A stretch of DNA of 64,000 bases from Symbiodinium kawagutii. Its lineage: Eukaryota; Sar; Dinophyceae; Suessiales; Symbiodiniaceae. Position 1 is the first letter of the stretch; each line of letters starts with the position of its first letter. Where the stretch lies: positions 93,648-157,647 of the forward strand of contig VSDK01011186.1 in NCBI GenBank assembly GCA_009767595.1, written 5' to 3'. Of the stretch, positions 1 through 13,500 are shown piece after piece. A program made the translations under genes and the position numbers. The notes beneath the pieces are model-generated. The model ran no database searches and was not told the DNA's origin. It saw only the letters and a list, made by a program, of their open reading frames with translations.

Positions 1-1494
1 GAATGCCTTGCCTTAGAACCAAAATACCAACAGTATCCAACAGTCAACATCTGTAGGCAGGTTCAGCAGTGTTTCCTTTCTATATCATAGTCGTATCATG
101 CTACATTCTCGTGACCTCCTTGTTGGGGATGTCGGCATCAACACTGTTGTGGTCGATGATCAACATTATGCTGTTGATTGGTTGGTGCCTGTAGTCCTAC
201 GAACATCATCCCATAGCCTCCTGAGTAGATCCACATGGCAGTCATGTTAGCAGGCGTTGGTGATCAATCTATCAGTATTGGCCAACCACTATCACCACCA
301 AATAAATGGAATGCTGTCACTGTAAGCCACAAAGTTTAATTGATTTCAGATTTCATTCCATGATTTACCACCATTGTCAAATCATTCTCAGGCAACATGA
401 TTATTCAGCCACCGTTTTAGTATCATCAACCATTAGCCAATATTTCACCACTATTCTTAAACACAGCACTGGACTTTAAATGATGAACCATTGTCAATGA
501 ATCAATATTGACCGGTGTCACAAACCACAAATCATTCTTAAGGACCATGTTCAACAACTACTTAACCAATATTGATCGCATCAAACATTGTCCAACGAAT
601 TGCGTAAAGCGTGACATTTGCACTCAATTCCATGAGTCGAAACATAGGTTACTCTTCGCATGCGGGGAATCAACCGTGTTTTTGCCACTTGTAAGTCTCG
701 TGACGTCGAAAATGCGAGTCCTAATCTCGCCACGTGCCAGCAAGTAGCCCTTAACCTTGAAACTCAAAATCCAGAAACCCTAAACCTTACAACCGTAAAC
801 CTAAACCACAAAGTTCGAAAACACAAATCGCTATAGCCAGCGTCGGGAAACTTCTCCAAGTTGACGAATGTTATGATGTGCTACAATGGTTCCTGGCACA
901 TTAATATGGTCGAGCATGTACTCAACTGGCCCTGTCAGAGGCTGGGCGAATGGGGCCGACCAACCCCATCACATTTTAAGTACCAAATCATGAACCAAAC
1001 CAAGTTTCTTAGACTTTGATGAACCATTATTGTTTACCCATCGTTAGCCATGATTAACCATGATCAATTGAGCATGATGGACCACTATTAACCCTCATAA
1101 ACCATTGCTGACCATCAATGGGAATTCAGGATTAATTAACCAATTACTAGATTCACCATTACCAACTACCATTACTTAACCAGTACTACCTACAATACGT
1201 ACCGATATCAACCATCATTAGATTCTTAACTAACCATTGTTAACCACTATTCAACATGATCAACCATTGCTATCCCTGAACCATCAACAGAAATTAAGGA
1301 TCATTAACTGTTACTTAACCATTACTTAACCATCACACAGTACCACTACCAATTACCATTACTACCGTTATTAACCATTATTGGATTCTTAACTAACCAT
1401 TGTTGACCATCATTGACCATCACTTAAGAATTACTTAACCATTACTCAACCATTACACACTACCACCCTACCACTACTAAGTACCATTCCTAGA
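1..1494. repeat. Degenerate AACCAT-rich simple sequence, no gene seen
   Basis: From about 1010 to 1495 the plus strand is filled with variants of TTAACCATTA. Before that is mixed low-complexity DNA with a few CCTAAACC-like steps near 777-810. No protein-like frame was found. Confidence 0.6.
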
Positions 1495-1504
1495 TCATCA
1501 GCCG

Positions 1505-1578
1505 CGCCAAACTCTACAGCCGCGCTGGGCTTCGTGTCCGTCCTCTTCCAGCTCCTGCCATGCGGCCAAGACGTCAGG
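1505..1578 (-). CDS. Tentative C-terminal exon of K+ channel
   Basis: The only GC-rich island in the first 3.5 kb. The minus frame reads PDVLAAWQELEEDTKPSAAV and EFGAADDL after an ATCAG acceptor, which looks like a cytoplasmic tail. Neither the end nor membership in this gene is proven. Confidence 0.35.
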
Positions 1579-4500
1579 CTGATGCCTGGAGAGTGGAAGG
1601 ATGGTGGTATGATGGATGAGAATGGTAACCGTAGTGGCTAACCATAATGGTAAATCATTAAGATTTGTATGGTTCATAATGGTTCATAATTATTTATAAT
1701 GGTGAAATGGTGGTTAATTGATAGTGGTTAATAATGGCAATTGTTAATGCTTAAATAATGGTTAAACACGGTGAATGGTGCTTAAATAATGGCAAATACT
1801 GTAGTGGTATCGTGGATGATACTGAGTACTGGTAGTTAACCATAATGGTTCAATGGTGGTTGTTAATGTTTAAATTTCTTAAGTAGTGGTTTATCATGGT
1901 TCAATAATTGTCTATACAAAAAATATTAAATGATGGTTGATAGCATTTAATTTAGTTAACATGGTCAATGATGGTTCATAATTGTCAAATGGTGGTTAAT
2001 AATGGTTAATAATGGCTCAATGGTGGTGAATAATTGTTACTAACTCCTAAATAATGGTTAATAATGGTCAAATAGTGGTTTAAATAATTGGAAAATTGTC
2101 CTCAAGAATGATTTATGGTTTGTGATGCTTAACAGTGGTTGACATGATGGTATAGCACTAAAAAGTTAATAGTGGCTAACAATGGTGGTTGACGATGGCT
2201 CATACTGTTGGCAAATCTTGGTTAGTTGATGATGGTTCACGGTTAGAATCATTGCTAATAATGCTAAATTGATTGTTCATGATCATTGTCAATAATTGAC
2301 ATTGATGCAGACTGATGACTGATCATGGGATATAGTCGTCGTTGTTGGTGCTTTATGAGCCGTAAAATCAATGTCTGAAGTGTAAAGAAAGAAAATGGGG
2401 ACACCTCATCCTGTACAGTCAGGAGCCCTAGCTGTTTAGATTTCCACTTTTGGATTGTACTGACTCATCCCAAAATGAATAGAACATTGGTGATCAATAA
2501 TCTATGCCAATAAAGCCCAACAAGAATGGTTGATGACCAACCATAATGGATAATTAATAAATAATGTTTGATGATACATATATGTGTATACGATATATAT
2601 AATATATATATATATATATACATATCATTATCATATCTTTAAATAAATAAATATATATATATATATATATCTTTATATGTATATAGAAATTCGTGTATCG
2701 ATCAGTGGTGGTGACCTCCTGACCATTGCGAAAAAATCATCATTCGTAGGGTAACCAAGCAACTATGCGTACATCATGGACAATCTCAGGCCATGTAATC
2801 ACCGTAAATATGATAAGCAATGACGGCCAATACCCACATACTCCATGTATGCTATATTTAACCATGTTTGGGTTATTTTACAGTAAATGTAGGTCACTAT
2901 ACCACACATGGCTCGGATAATGCTCAACAATAGTGATATTGAGATTGTAGTCACTGCGGGTATACATACTTATATTCAAGTCTGAAACGTCCCAGTTACG
3001 CAGGTACTCTAGATACACCATACATGGAGTATCTGGGATATTTACCGCTGATCTTACAGTGATCCTTTTCAGTTCTAGTCCACGGACAGCATCCGGCCTA
3101 CGGAACTCCAGGTTTCACTAGGCAATTGTGGAGATTTGCAAGCAAGAAATTCCATCAACCATTTCTATGTTGCGTATACCTCAAGCAAATCATTGAAACT
3201 GCTGTATACATAGCCAGTTGGAAAAGAACTGCTCCGTGAGGGGAAGATCCAAATCCTGCAATCCATCATGGTTTCTGTATCCAAACACAGTCACCATCAT
3301 TTACCAAACCAAACAAACAAAAAACCTGTCGAACTCAACCATCACTAATCATTCACCATATGATGGTTAATTAATGCTAATGGTTGCGGATGATACTTAA
3401 TGCTGGTGAACATAATTAACAGTTTGCAATAGCTGGTGAAATTACGGCTGAGATCATGAATAATGGCTGCTGCTGGTAAATGATGGTCAATGAGTGTTTG
3501 TGATGCTTGATGATGGTGAATCATGGTTTATTTGGTGCGTTGGATGTACAGCTGATCCCGAGACTTTTCCATTTGAGAAGTGCCGCCATTTCATCTCGCG
3601 TCGGCCTTGTGACAGTGCTGGAATCCGGAGTAGCGTCAACGCCATCTGGCAATACCGTTTTGGCGAATCCAAGCACTGTCTGCAAAATACCCTCGCCAAT
3701 TTGAAGATATAATGAACCATGTGCATACATATCTATCTATACATAAATATATAAACAATTTGTGGGCACTTGATTGCAAACAACTTGCATACACGTTGCA
3801 TACATGAATCGGACCAATGACTATCAGGGATCGATCTGGAATACTCGCAGGTATATGTATATGTGTATATAAATATATGTAACTGTAAATATATGGAAGT
3901 TTCTCAAAAGAAGGTAACCCTAAATCATCCAGTTTGTTAGTCATGTATAGTAATAACCACCTAACTACACATTGGGGGTCCCCAAACTGGCTTGAGAAAA
4001 CACCATATGTACATCGTGGCTTGTCACTTGTCATTGTCAGGATTCCGGTCTCAGTGATTCCTGTGCTGGAGAAGAGCTGGCATATCCCTCTGCAGGTGGG
4101 TGTACCATCTGGCCGATAATATGGCGTTCAAAACACGCTAGCCCAAACATTGAGCCATTGTCATATGGGGGTTTCTCAAGCCGTAGGGGTAATTACCCTG
4201 AATCATCCATGTTTAATACTTTATTAGTAATAAACCAACCATTTTTTGGGTACCCCTATTTTTAGAAACCGCCATTTTTGCATATATTTACAACATAAAA
4301 CAATTGAATTTACGGTGAGTCTGCCACTGCCATGATAACCGCGATGGCTCATTTTTGTCTGTAGAGAATCCAATTGGGACTGTTGCTAAAATGCTCTTGC
4401 ATCGTCTAGACGACTGAAATATATAGAGAAGCAACTGAGAAGCATACCAGCATACACCATGTCACCAAACGCATCAACCAAAAGAGATGTTATCTATACA

Positions 4501-7500
4501 AGACAAATCAGTTTCACACAAAGAGGTGCAGGAAATTTAGGAAACATCAAGGCATTTCCAATTAAATACAACATTGACTTGGTGACACAAAAAAGTCCGC
4601 ACGAAGTGTCTCCACTGGGCCATAGAGAAAGATCAAAAGACGACAGCCAATTACATGAAACACACTTTAGTGACACTTGCTGTTCGGCTTCAATTCCAAC
4701 GGTAACAAAAGAAAATTACCAGTGGAGGTTGAATTCAAAAAGACTACTTGTATGAAGAACAATCTCTCAAAACCCCTTTGCACACGTCGAGACTCAGGAT
4801 TCAAGAAGAAAAGCGGAGGGTAACATGTGAACATGTTCAATGCATGTGATGAAACGAATAATAGGCAAAGTAGACCGTACTCCCAGCTGGTAAAATACAT
4901 GTACATATTTACGACGGGGTCAAAACCATGTAGCCCCAGTGAACATCCCATGAATGACCATTTACTAGTCAAGCTGCTCGGAAGTCCATCCATGCACTCT
5001 TGGGGCTACTGCTATTAACCCATCGCCATGGGTAGATCCTCTCGTCTGTTTGGCTCCTATACCCTATATATCAATTGTTTCGGTAACTAACCAGCATTCA
5101 CCAATAGCTATGACCACTTATTTAAAACATTTGTTATTACCAAAATACTCCGTGAATGATATATACCTACGTTTGGGTGATTTTGAAGGTCGATTTGAAT
5201 GTAGGCAACTAGACCATACATGGCTATACATGGAGCTTCTGGGTAATTTGTAGTATTTGAATCGTTTACAACGGACAGTCGTAGTCCGTGAATGGGCTCT
5301 ATCACACAAAAGAATAGGAATTCTTGCAGAAAGCATATTCTCAGTCCCATTGAATACTTTCTGTATGCCCAAGGGTGTCGATCAAAGTTCTGTGACCCTT
5401 GAAGCAGCCAAAAAACTACAAACATCCCCATACTTCCAGATTGAATCAAAAATGCACGACGTTTGTTTGTGCCCAATCCCGGACTATTTATTAGGCTCTT
5501 CACATCAGCACAATAGTTTGAAAGTGTTGCCAGTGATAAACCCCTACCATGCTATGCCATGCTATTGCTGGTTTTGTTGCCAGTTTTATGCTCAAAACCA
5601 TCAAACCCCTATCTCAGAGACACAAATCTGTGGCTCCCGGCTTTGCATTGTTGCCTTTCGAGCCAACTCCTTAAATTTGGAGACCTGAGGGCCCAGTTGC
5701 TGCCACATAACAAACCAGGCCGAAAACCATCTACGGCTCTGCGGAACAGAATGGAAAACCTATCATCTCAAGCAAAATGTTCAGAACATTTTTTTGGCGG
5801 CACGCATTCAATCAGGTTTAGCAAAAAACAAATCGCTATACATGGCTATATAAACATGAACATGTTGCATGATAATTTGTGCCTGTGATCTGCATTCTAC
5901 TCTGTTGCTGTCATTGTTCTTGCTGCTGCTGCTGCTGCTGCTCTCGTGACCCTCAAGGCAGCTGACCTCGTGAACTCTGCACCGTTGCTGATAATGCTCA
6001 GTGAAGGAGGTGGTGATCACAGCCACTGAGATGGATGTGATGAGGATGCCTCCCAGCATGGACACCTCGGGGCGGCTGGAACTCGAAGTGACTAACAGCG
6101 GGTCCTGATCAGAGCATTTGGATGTTTCTCCAGTAAGAAGTCCATGCGGTGGAATGATGTGCATCATGTTGCTGCTGGTTTTGGTTTTCCACGACTCGAA
6201 TTGCTTTGGTGCATTAAAGAATGGTCCCTTAGCTTTAAAGATCATTGTTTGGAAGAGTCGCAACCCACACATGTTTGTCAACAAAGGTGGTCTCTCCAAA
6301 GCAGAAATCAGGGAAGAAAATGACCACCAATATACCACTGGTTGGTGGTTACCCATCCGTCAGTTAGATCCTCACCTGAGGTATGGCTGAACAAAAGAAA
6401 ACATGAATGCACCAAGCACTTACGAACCATCATCACCAACCAGTACAATACCCTATTGTCGGGTTTATCCCTACGTATCCCCTCTACTTAACCAGTGAAA
6501 ATGTGAATTTGAAGATGTTTGGCCGGTTCAACCACCACCAAGATCGATTGATCCACTGACCAAGCCCTCTGCCGCCTTGCAGCCTGCCGATCTCACAGAA
6601 AGGCAACGGCACCACTTTATGTCTGTGGTTGGCATAGTTCAAAACATTTGGATTTTTTGGACATATCTAAAAAAGCTACATGTCTAACTACATGCCTATT
6701 TTTTAGATATGTAAAAAATCTACATGTCGGTATTCCAATGCCTATTTTTTAGATATGTTAAAAACCTACATGTCTACCGAAAACAGTACCGACCAGATAA
6801 TCTATGAGCCTTAGTCAACAATCACTTCCTATACCGGTCAAGGTCCTTGAATCCACAGGATTCAGTATATAGTGGCTAGCAGAATCCCTGTCGAGCTCCA
6901 TTGGATGATATTGGAGGACCATTGCCAAAGTATTGATGGCATTCCCTGGTGCCAACTACGCTCCAACCTTTGCAGTGACCACACGTGGGTTGGCCCGCAA
7001 GCAACCACTGCACGCCATCACATCTGGGTGTCCCGAACGCCACCCACGAGCTTGCCGATGGAAGTTTGCGGGACCTGCCAGCGCCACGCAGCTAGTCTGT
7101 GGTGTCCTGGTAGGCACTGCGCTAAGCAAGCGCCTGCATCATATGAACCAAGCAAGAATTATGACCGGAATCAACCAATGTTCAATTTGGGTATGGACTA
7201 AAACATCTTGAAAGAATGAAACCGCCCAAACAAGTTGCAGAGAGCATGCTGACAACTGGGTTGTCTGGAGAGGCGCTGGTGGTCAAGTGTTTTTGGGGTC
7301 ATGAAAAGGTGCTCCAGAACTGGTACCCTCCTATAGGTTTCTGTGCAAATCCTAAGACGCAAGAAATCTCCTTGCTGCTTGATTTTTGCTGGCGAATCTT
7401 TGGCAATAGTGAAGTGATTGACTCAACATGTACCTTCAGCTCCAGCTTAGCTGGGGAAATAAATGGTCGGTGACTATCCATTGCTATGTTAGATCAACAA

Positions 7501-10500
7501 AATGATTGGTCACACCCAACAAACATAACGATACTGATTGTCAATGATGGTCATGATTGATGATGCTTCAGTATGATTGTCACGATGAATGATGGTCAAT
7601 GATGCTCATGATTGTCAATGATGGTCATGATGAATGATGGTATTCATGATGGTAACCTTGATGAATTGAGGTTCCAGAAGGTAGCCGTATCAAAGCCCTA
7701 TGGCGGCCAGCGCCCCGCGCCATGTCGCCATAGCCCACCGTCGAGATAGTGGCCATAGACCACCACAGTGCAGCCTGAGCAAGTGCTTGGGACCGATACC
7801 CGGATGCTGACTGGGTCATGTTATAGGTACGCTTGTTTCTCAATAGCTGGGGGTACCCCCTGAATCATCCTTTTACAACTATTTATTAGTAATAAACAAA
7901 CCATGACTTTGGGGGGTCTTCTATTTTGAGAAAGCATCGTATGTACAGCGGGTAAATATGCCATGTACAAAGTATCTGGCTGGGATTATGGGAGAAAACA
8001 AAGCATGAGCTGAGTTAAACTCATAGAGTCCTTTGGAAGTACTTTCATACCAATAACAGAACCTATTTGAATTACACACTTGCATTGACTGTCAACAAAC
8101 AGTGGAATACAAGGTTCTTCATGGCACCAAAACGGCACTGATGGATTCTTACTACGTCTTGCAGCAAATTCCAGCAGAAAATAGATTTGAACCCAAGCTT
8201 CAGGGCTTCTGACCGGAAAATCGTTTGTGATGCTTACTGGAGTGCAATATCTGTACAAATGGGCGGGAAACGTCACGTGTACCCAGAAGAAGAACTCCCA
8301 CCGTGTCATGCTGTTTAATGCAAGGACATGCCGAGCTCATCGTAATGAGTCCCGTAGGTATGACCATGCCCAAAACAGCAACCAGTAGATCCACACAAGC
8401 ACACATCTGCACACAAACACCCCTGCAGATTGGATGGAGCATTTGGGGACAGTTGGGGGTACCACAACATATGGTTTACCCAATTCTAGCATTCCAACAC
8501 ACCAAGTACTCATCAAAAGGGAGTTGGCCCTTTTTCATATCCGAAACGAGACCTACCAAAACCCTCTCCCCACTGCCCACTGGTTGGCAATGGCTTGTGA
8601 CCGGGTCATTGCTGGCGATATGTAGTCACTGTAACCCTTGGATAAACCCAGCAACATGTCTTCATGCTTGCACCGTATGCCCACCATACCAAGCCACTGG
8701 AATGGATACAAAGTCGGTTTCCGGTGAATCGATCCTGAGCAAAGCACGACGAGTCAGTAAGCCAAATGCTTCATGCATGGAATAGAATATGTTGCTACAT
8801 TTGCCCTCAAACCAATACATGTATCGAAAATTGATGTAAATGAGCACTCTTGTATGGTTTGAACACCCGGCAAGTAAACAACTACTGTAACATTGTGGGG
8901 CATGTAAGCCATGGGTTGTTGAATGCTGACCACTTGGAACATGGACAACACTGATAAGGGATGCGCAAAAAAGATAACATTTTGCCCATGATTGAAAGGG
9001 GCATTCCAGCATTCCCATTATTATGCATCAGAATAGCAACAACATTGCAAATTCAAACTGTTGGTAGTGCAGCACTTGTGAGAACCAATCGATCGGAATC
9101 TTTAAACATGCAGCCTGGTGTTGCTTTACAACAGCCGCGTTGCAGCAACCAATCAACAAGGTTCACTGGCACATTACACTGCCCGTGCGTGGCACCAATG
9201 GAATCCGAAGATGCTACAGACTGAAACATGTAGACATGTTGAATGATTTGCAGCGTTCTTCAACGTTTCTTGTTCAGACCCGCAGGCTCCGTTGGTTGTA
9301 CTCGGATCTTCCAGCCACGTGATACCGCTACTCGTTCCAAGTGGGACCAACATCTGGAGCCTCTTGTAGCTTGGTCCACCCACTCTGCTGCATAGACTAC
9401 GGTCGCGCATATCAAGGCCCACATACTGACCTTAGCTACGGCGGCGAAAACAAGCGACGGCGTGGCACCTGGACGGATTTTGGGAGCCTTGTGTAGCCTT
9501 TGTTCATGAGAGCTAGGGAGGTGTGCAAAACATATTTTTTTACGATACATTTGGATACATTTGGCAAGTGAGACTATATTTGGTTTTGCCGTGTTGTATA
9601 TGTATATACATGATATGTTGTGTACAAGCAAAAATCAGCAACTGCGGGCACATTGCTTCACAAACAAACCTGGTCAGTTTCTTCCAAGAGTGGATGGTTC
9701 ACTGGTTTCCTGCCTCGCAGATTGCCGGTGCGTGTGCGTGTGCTACAAGGTATGGGAAATGGTATAGGAGAAAGGGTGAGCGAAGGGCAAAGGCAAGTGG
9801 GTGGGTGTGGACCAAGAAGATGGGAGGAAAAACATCTAAATTCCCAACGTAGGGAAGCGTTGACACCCTAACTTTGACACTGGCATTAGTGTCATCATCG
9901 TCTTGTCGTCATCATATTCCTGTGGCCGCTGTTGGTTGTATCCCTTACTGGCTGATGATCATTAGTCTTGAAGTGCAGTGAGCCAAACATTATCACCATT
10001 GTGATTTAAAAAACACTGTCAACAACAGCGGCAAACATAGCTTCACCATCAGTCCTGGGATGATAGTCCGTCATGCATATTTGCTTGCTCGTACCACTTT
10101 TGTCAGTTTTCTCATCATCAACAGCAACACACGAGCGTTCATATCACTATCCACGCGACTGGGCTGGAACAAAACATCCCCATCACATAAAAGCAACTGG
10201 AAAGGTGAATATCAATGATTCTGAGAACAATGGTCTGGCTTCACCAACAAATATCAACAAACTATAACGATTTTCTGTTGTATCTCACCACTTCGCATTT
10301 ACAAAACATTTGTGGTGTACCTGCCAATTTGTGTGTGTGTGTGAGTGACTGGATCTTCCATTCTACCTTGGTTTCAGTTCCTGGTCATCCTGGCCCAGAA
10401 TCAGCCGTTCACAAAAACCAAACGGCAAATGATTGCCCCCGCTGTGCAACACAGTGCGGTCCCAGACTCTGGCTTGCCGGTATGCGAGTTCCTTTTCACC

Positions 10501-13500
10501 GTGACAAGTCGCTTTTCACTGAACCACCAAATTCAAAGTCGCTAGATTTGGATGAGCAGTAAAACACATCACAAATTTGAACCACCATGTCCAGATTGCT
10601 GCCTCTCCTTCTGTGAAGTGCTGGTTCAACCTGCCAAATCCGATGCATCCGTCTGTCCCGGGCATTTCGGGAAGTTTCGGCTCCCGCACGAAGGACATGA
10701 GAACGAAGATGCCGGTGGCAGATTCCACCAAACTTTCCAAGACAATCGAAATCACCTGCCCCGCGGGTCGGTTCCGAACCAAGCAAAGAATATGGCAGTG
10801 AAAACACCAAAAAACTCCTGTGACTAGTGAAGATCCTGTTAGAAAATAAAGGTCACAAGCTATCACAAAAGCTATTTGTTGAGATGTTCACTTATTCCAA
10901 TTTGGTACCTTCCGTTCCTACCCAATACCCAATACGTTCATCAACAGGTACCACAAAATAGACCTGCCAAAAGTACATGGTTTGGTCATTGCTGGGAACG
11001 CATCCATGTTGCAATACATGGCAGCGGCAGTACACCATTTATGGGATGCGGTGAGGTGAGATGCAGTCAAGAAACAAATAAGCGTGTAAACATGTAAACA
11101 CCTATGGGGGTGAAACCCAGTTTCAGCGAATTTGTGTGCATCATAGATGCGACCAGTCAACATAGGTTGTGTCGGTCGAACCAGGGTGAAATCCTTTACA
11201 AACAAACTCTTTGCTCATATTTGTTGAATGTCTCCTGAGACTGGCTGGTGCTTCATAGGAAATAGAGGAATGAACCACAATGGCCATGATCGATCATTCC
11301 CTCATTCCCTTTGTTTCCTTCGTTCCACACCAGTTAGAAAACCCAAATACTCCGTTGATATGTTGGATATTCACCCACAAAACAGGGTCATTTTATGGGT
11401 AAATGTTGGTACAGTATGGTACAATAGACCAGACATTGACCTTATTGTGGTCAACAATGAAGTCAAGGCTTCATCGCTGATCATGGTTGATCATAATGAT
11501 ACTTTGTCCATGGTGGTACTAAGAATCCAGCTGTGCATAGTCCATTCTTCACCAGGAACCACAACAGTGACTTCCATGGGCTCCAAAACCATCATTTTCA
11601 TAGGTTATAATCCATATTTTAAAGGCTGAAAACCATCATTTTCATAGGGTTTTGGGGGCCAAAACCTACCTTTTTGAGGATTTTGGGGGCCCATGGTTAG
11701 GGATACATCCCATGGCGAACTGGACCTTCACCTTCCCCCCACATGGATCGAGCCCAGCAGATCCGCGGGTCGCCTCGGAGTGTCGTGCCACTTTGGCCAG
11801 GCGCAAGACTCGCAAGAGCCTCACCTGAGCGAAGCAGTTCGAGTAGCTTGAAAGGATGGTTAAAGGATGGTGGGATATGGTTGGATATGGTTGGATATGG
11901 CGTTTGATATGGTTGGATATGGTTAGATATGGTTGGATGTGGTGAATTGATGATGGTTAGTGGTTGATTGATAATGGTTGGATATGATTAGATGTGGTTA
12001 ATTGATGATGGTTGGCGGTGAATTGATTGATGATTTGATTGATGATGGTTAGTGGTTACTTGATGATGGTTGGATACGGTTGGATGTAATGATGGTCAGT
12101 GGTCATGGGGTCCGATCTTAACTCCGTCCGGCCCCGTGTTGAAAAAAACACACTTGCTACCCAAAGCTCTTCCACTAACTTGTCCACAGAGATGATATCT
12201 TCTTCGTTCTAATTTATTAGCCCTCAAATAGTTATCTGTGCAAACTAACTCACTATTTATCTCACTTGAATACCAACATCCTTAACTTGGGAGCTCCACA
12301 TTGTACCAACAAAGATTGCTGGACATATGTGTTGCGTTTGGCGGGTGAGTGGATGACGGAGATCACCGCAGTGGGATTTACGATGAGCTAGCCAGTGAAT
12401 CAGTTCGATTCCCAGGCAATCAGGACACCATCATTATCTATTCATACTGGAAGTTAGGTTATTAGTACTGACCAGCAAATGACTTCCGGACCATTCCATC
12501 ACTTCCGGACCCATCCGAGCGGTGACATTGACCTTCTGCATTGGAGTGTCTAAGCCTTGATTTATGCCATCCTTTCGCTCTGTCTACCGCACAATGATTT
12601 GGCCATGCTAGGTCAGCTTATATAGACATTCCCACAACCTGCTACCACATGTTACCACAATCCTGTATTGACTAACAACCAACCACGTATTGCTCATCTA
12701 AGCCCTGTGCAATGACAGTAATGCTGAAACAATCAGCACTGGCCTTGGCACTACTCCGCAGGATTGCCTGGTTATCATGAACCCCCTGCATCCAATTAGC
12801 AAATCCTAAGCACCAAACATGTTAGTGGTGAAAGATTTATCACAAATGATGCTTGACAAAAATATTGAACACCATGGATCATTGCCATTCCCCGTTGGAG
12901 GACTGAGGTGCAACCCATGCCGTTGGGTGCTGCTTCGGCGAGATCAGCGGCACAGGCCACGGCCGCTCTCCAGGTCTCCCAACCATGCGAGCCAAGCGAA
13001 CCATGCGCAAGGTACGAAGGGACCCCGCCATCTTTTCAAGATGGCTGTGGTCACCTGCCACCCAAGGTGCTCCACTGGGAACCCTTGGGAAGCGCCAACG
13101 AGCGCATTGACCATGGAAAAAAAAACACATCAGTGTTGTAACTAGCAACTGCAACAACCATGGAACCATCATGAATTCTTAGATCTTAGATGTCATCGCA
13201 AACTCATGATGGTGTGTGATAAACATGCTATACACATTAGCTCTATATATCAACATCCATGGTTTCGTGATATTCAGTTGTATCAAATGTCTCATGAGTT
13301 ATCTCATCGGCGTCACTCAGTTTTATGAGCCGGCGTCAATTCGATTTCTCGGAGCATTATTCACAAACATCTTAGGGAGTCCCCTATCTTTTTGGGGATA
13401 AGACTATGACAACATATGACAACTAGTAGTGACTGTAACACTCAAACTATAAATCTAGAGTACGGTTGGGACCTTCATCATCATTATCAGCCACACCATT

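Noticed and set aside
5808..6356. A 182-residue minus-strand open frame
   Set aside because: Only the stretch 5967-6065 is supported as coding (channel S6); the rest runs into intron on both sides.
10380..10481. A plus-strand exon-like piece (FLVILAQNQPFTKTKRQ...) with good AG and GTATGC boundaries
   Set aside because: It sits alone inside a channel intron on the opposite strand, with no partner exon found. Probably chance.
12879..12983. GC-rich extension after the first S4 exon (frame RAAVACAADLAEAAPNG)
   Set aside because: Protein-like, but it cannot be spliced between the two S4 exons without breaking the S4 register.
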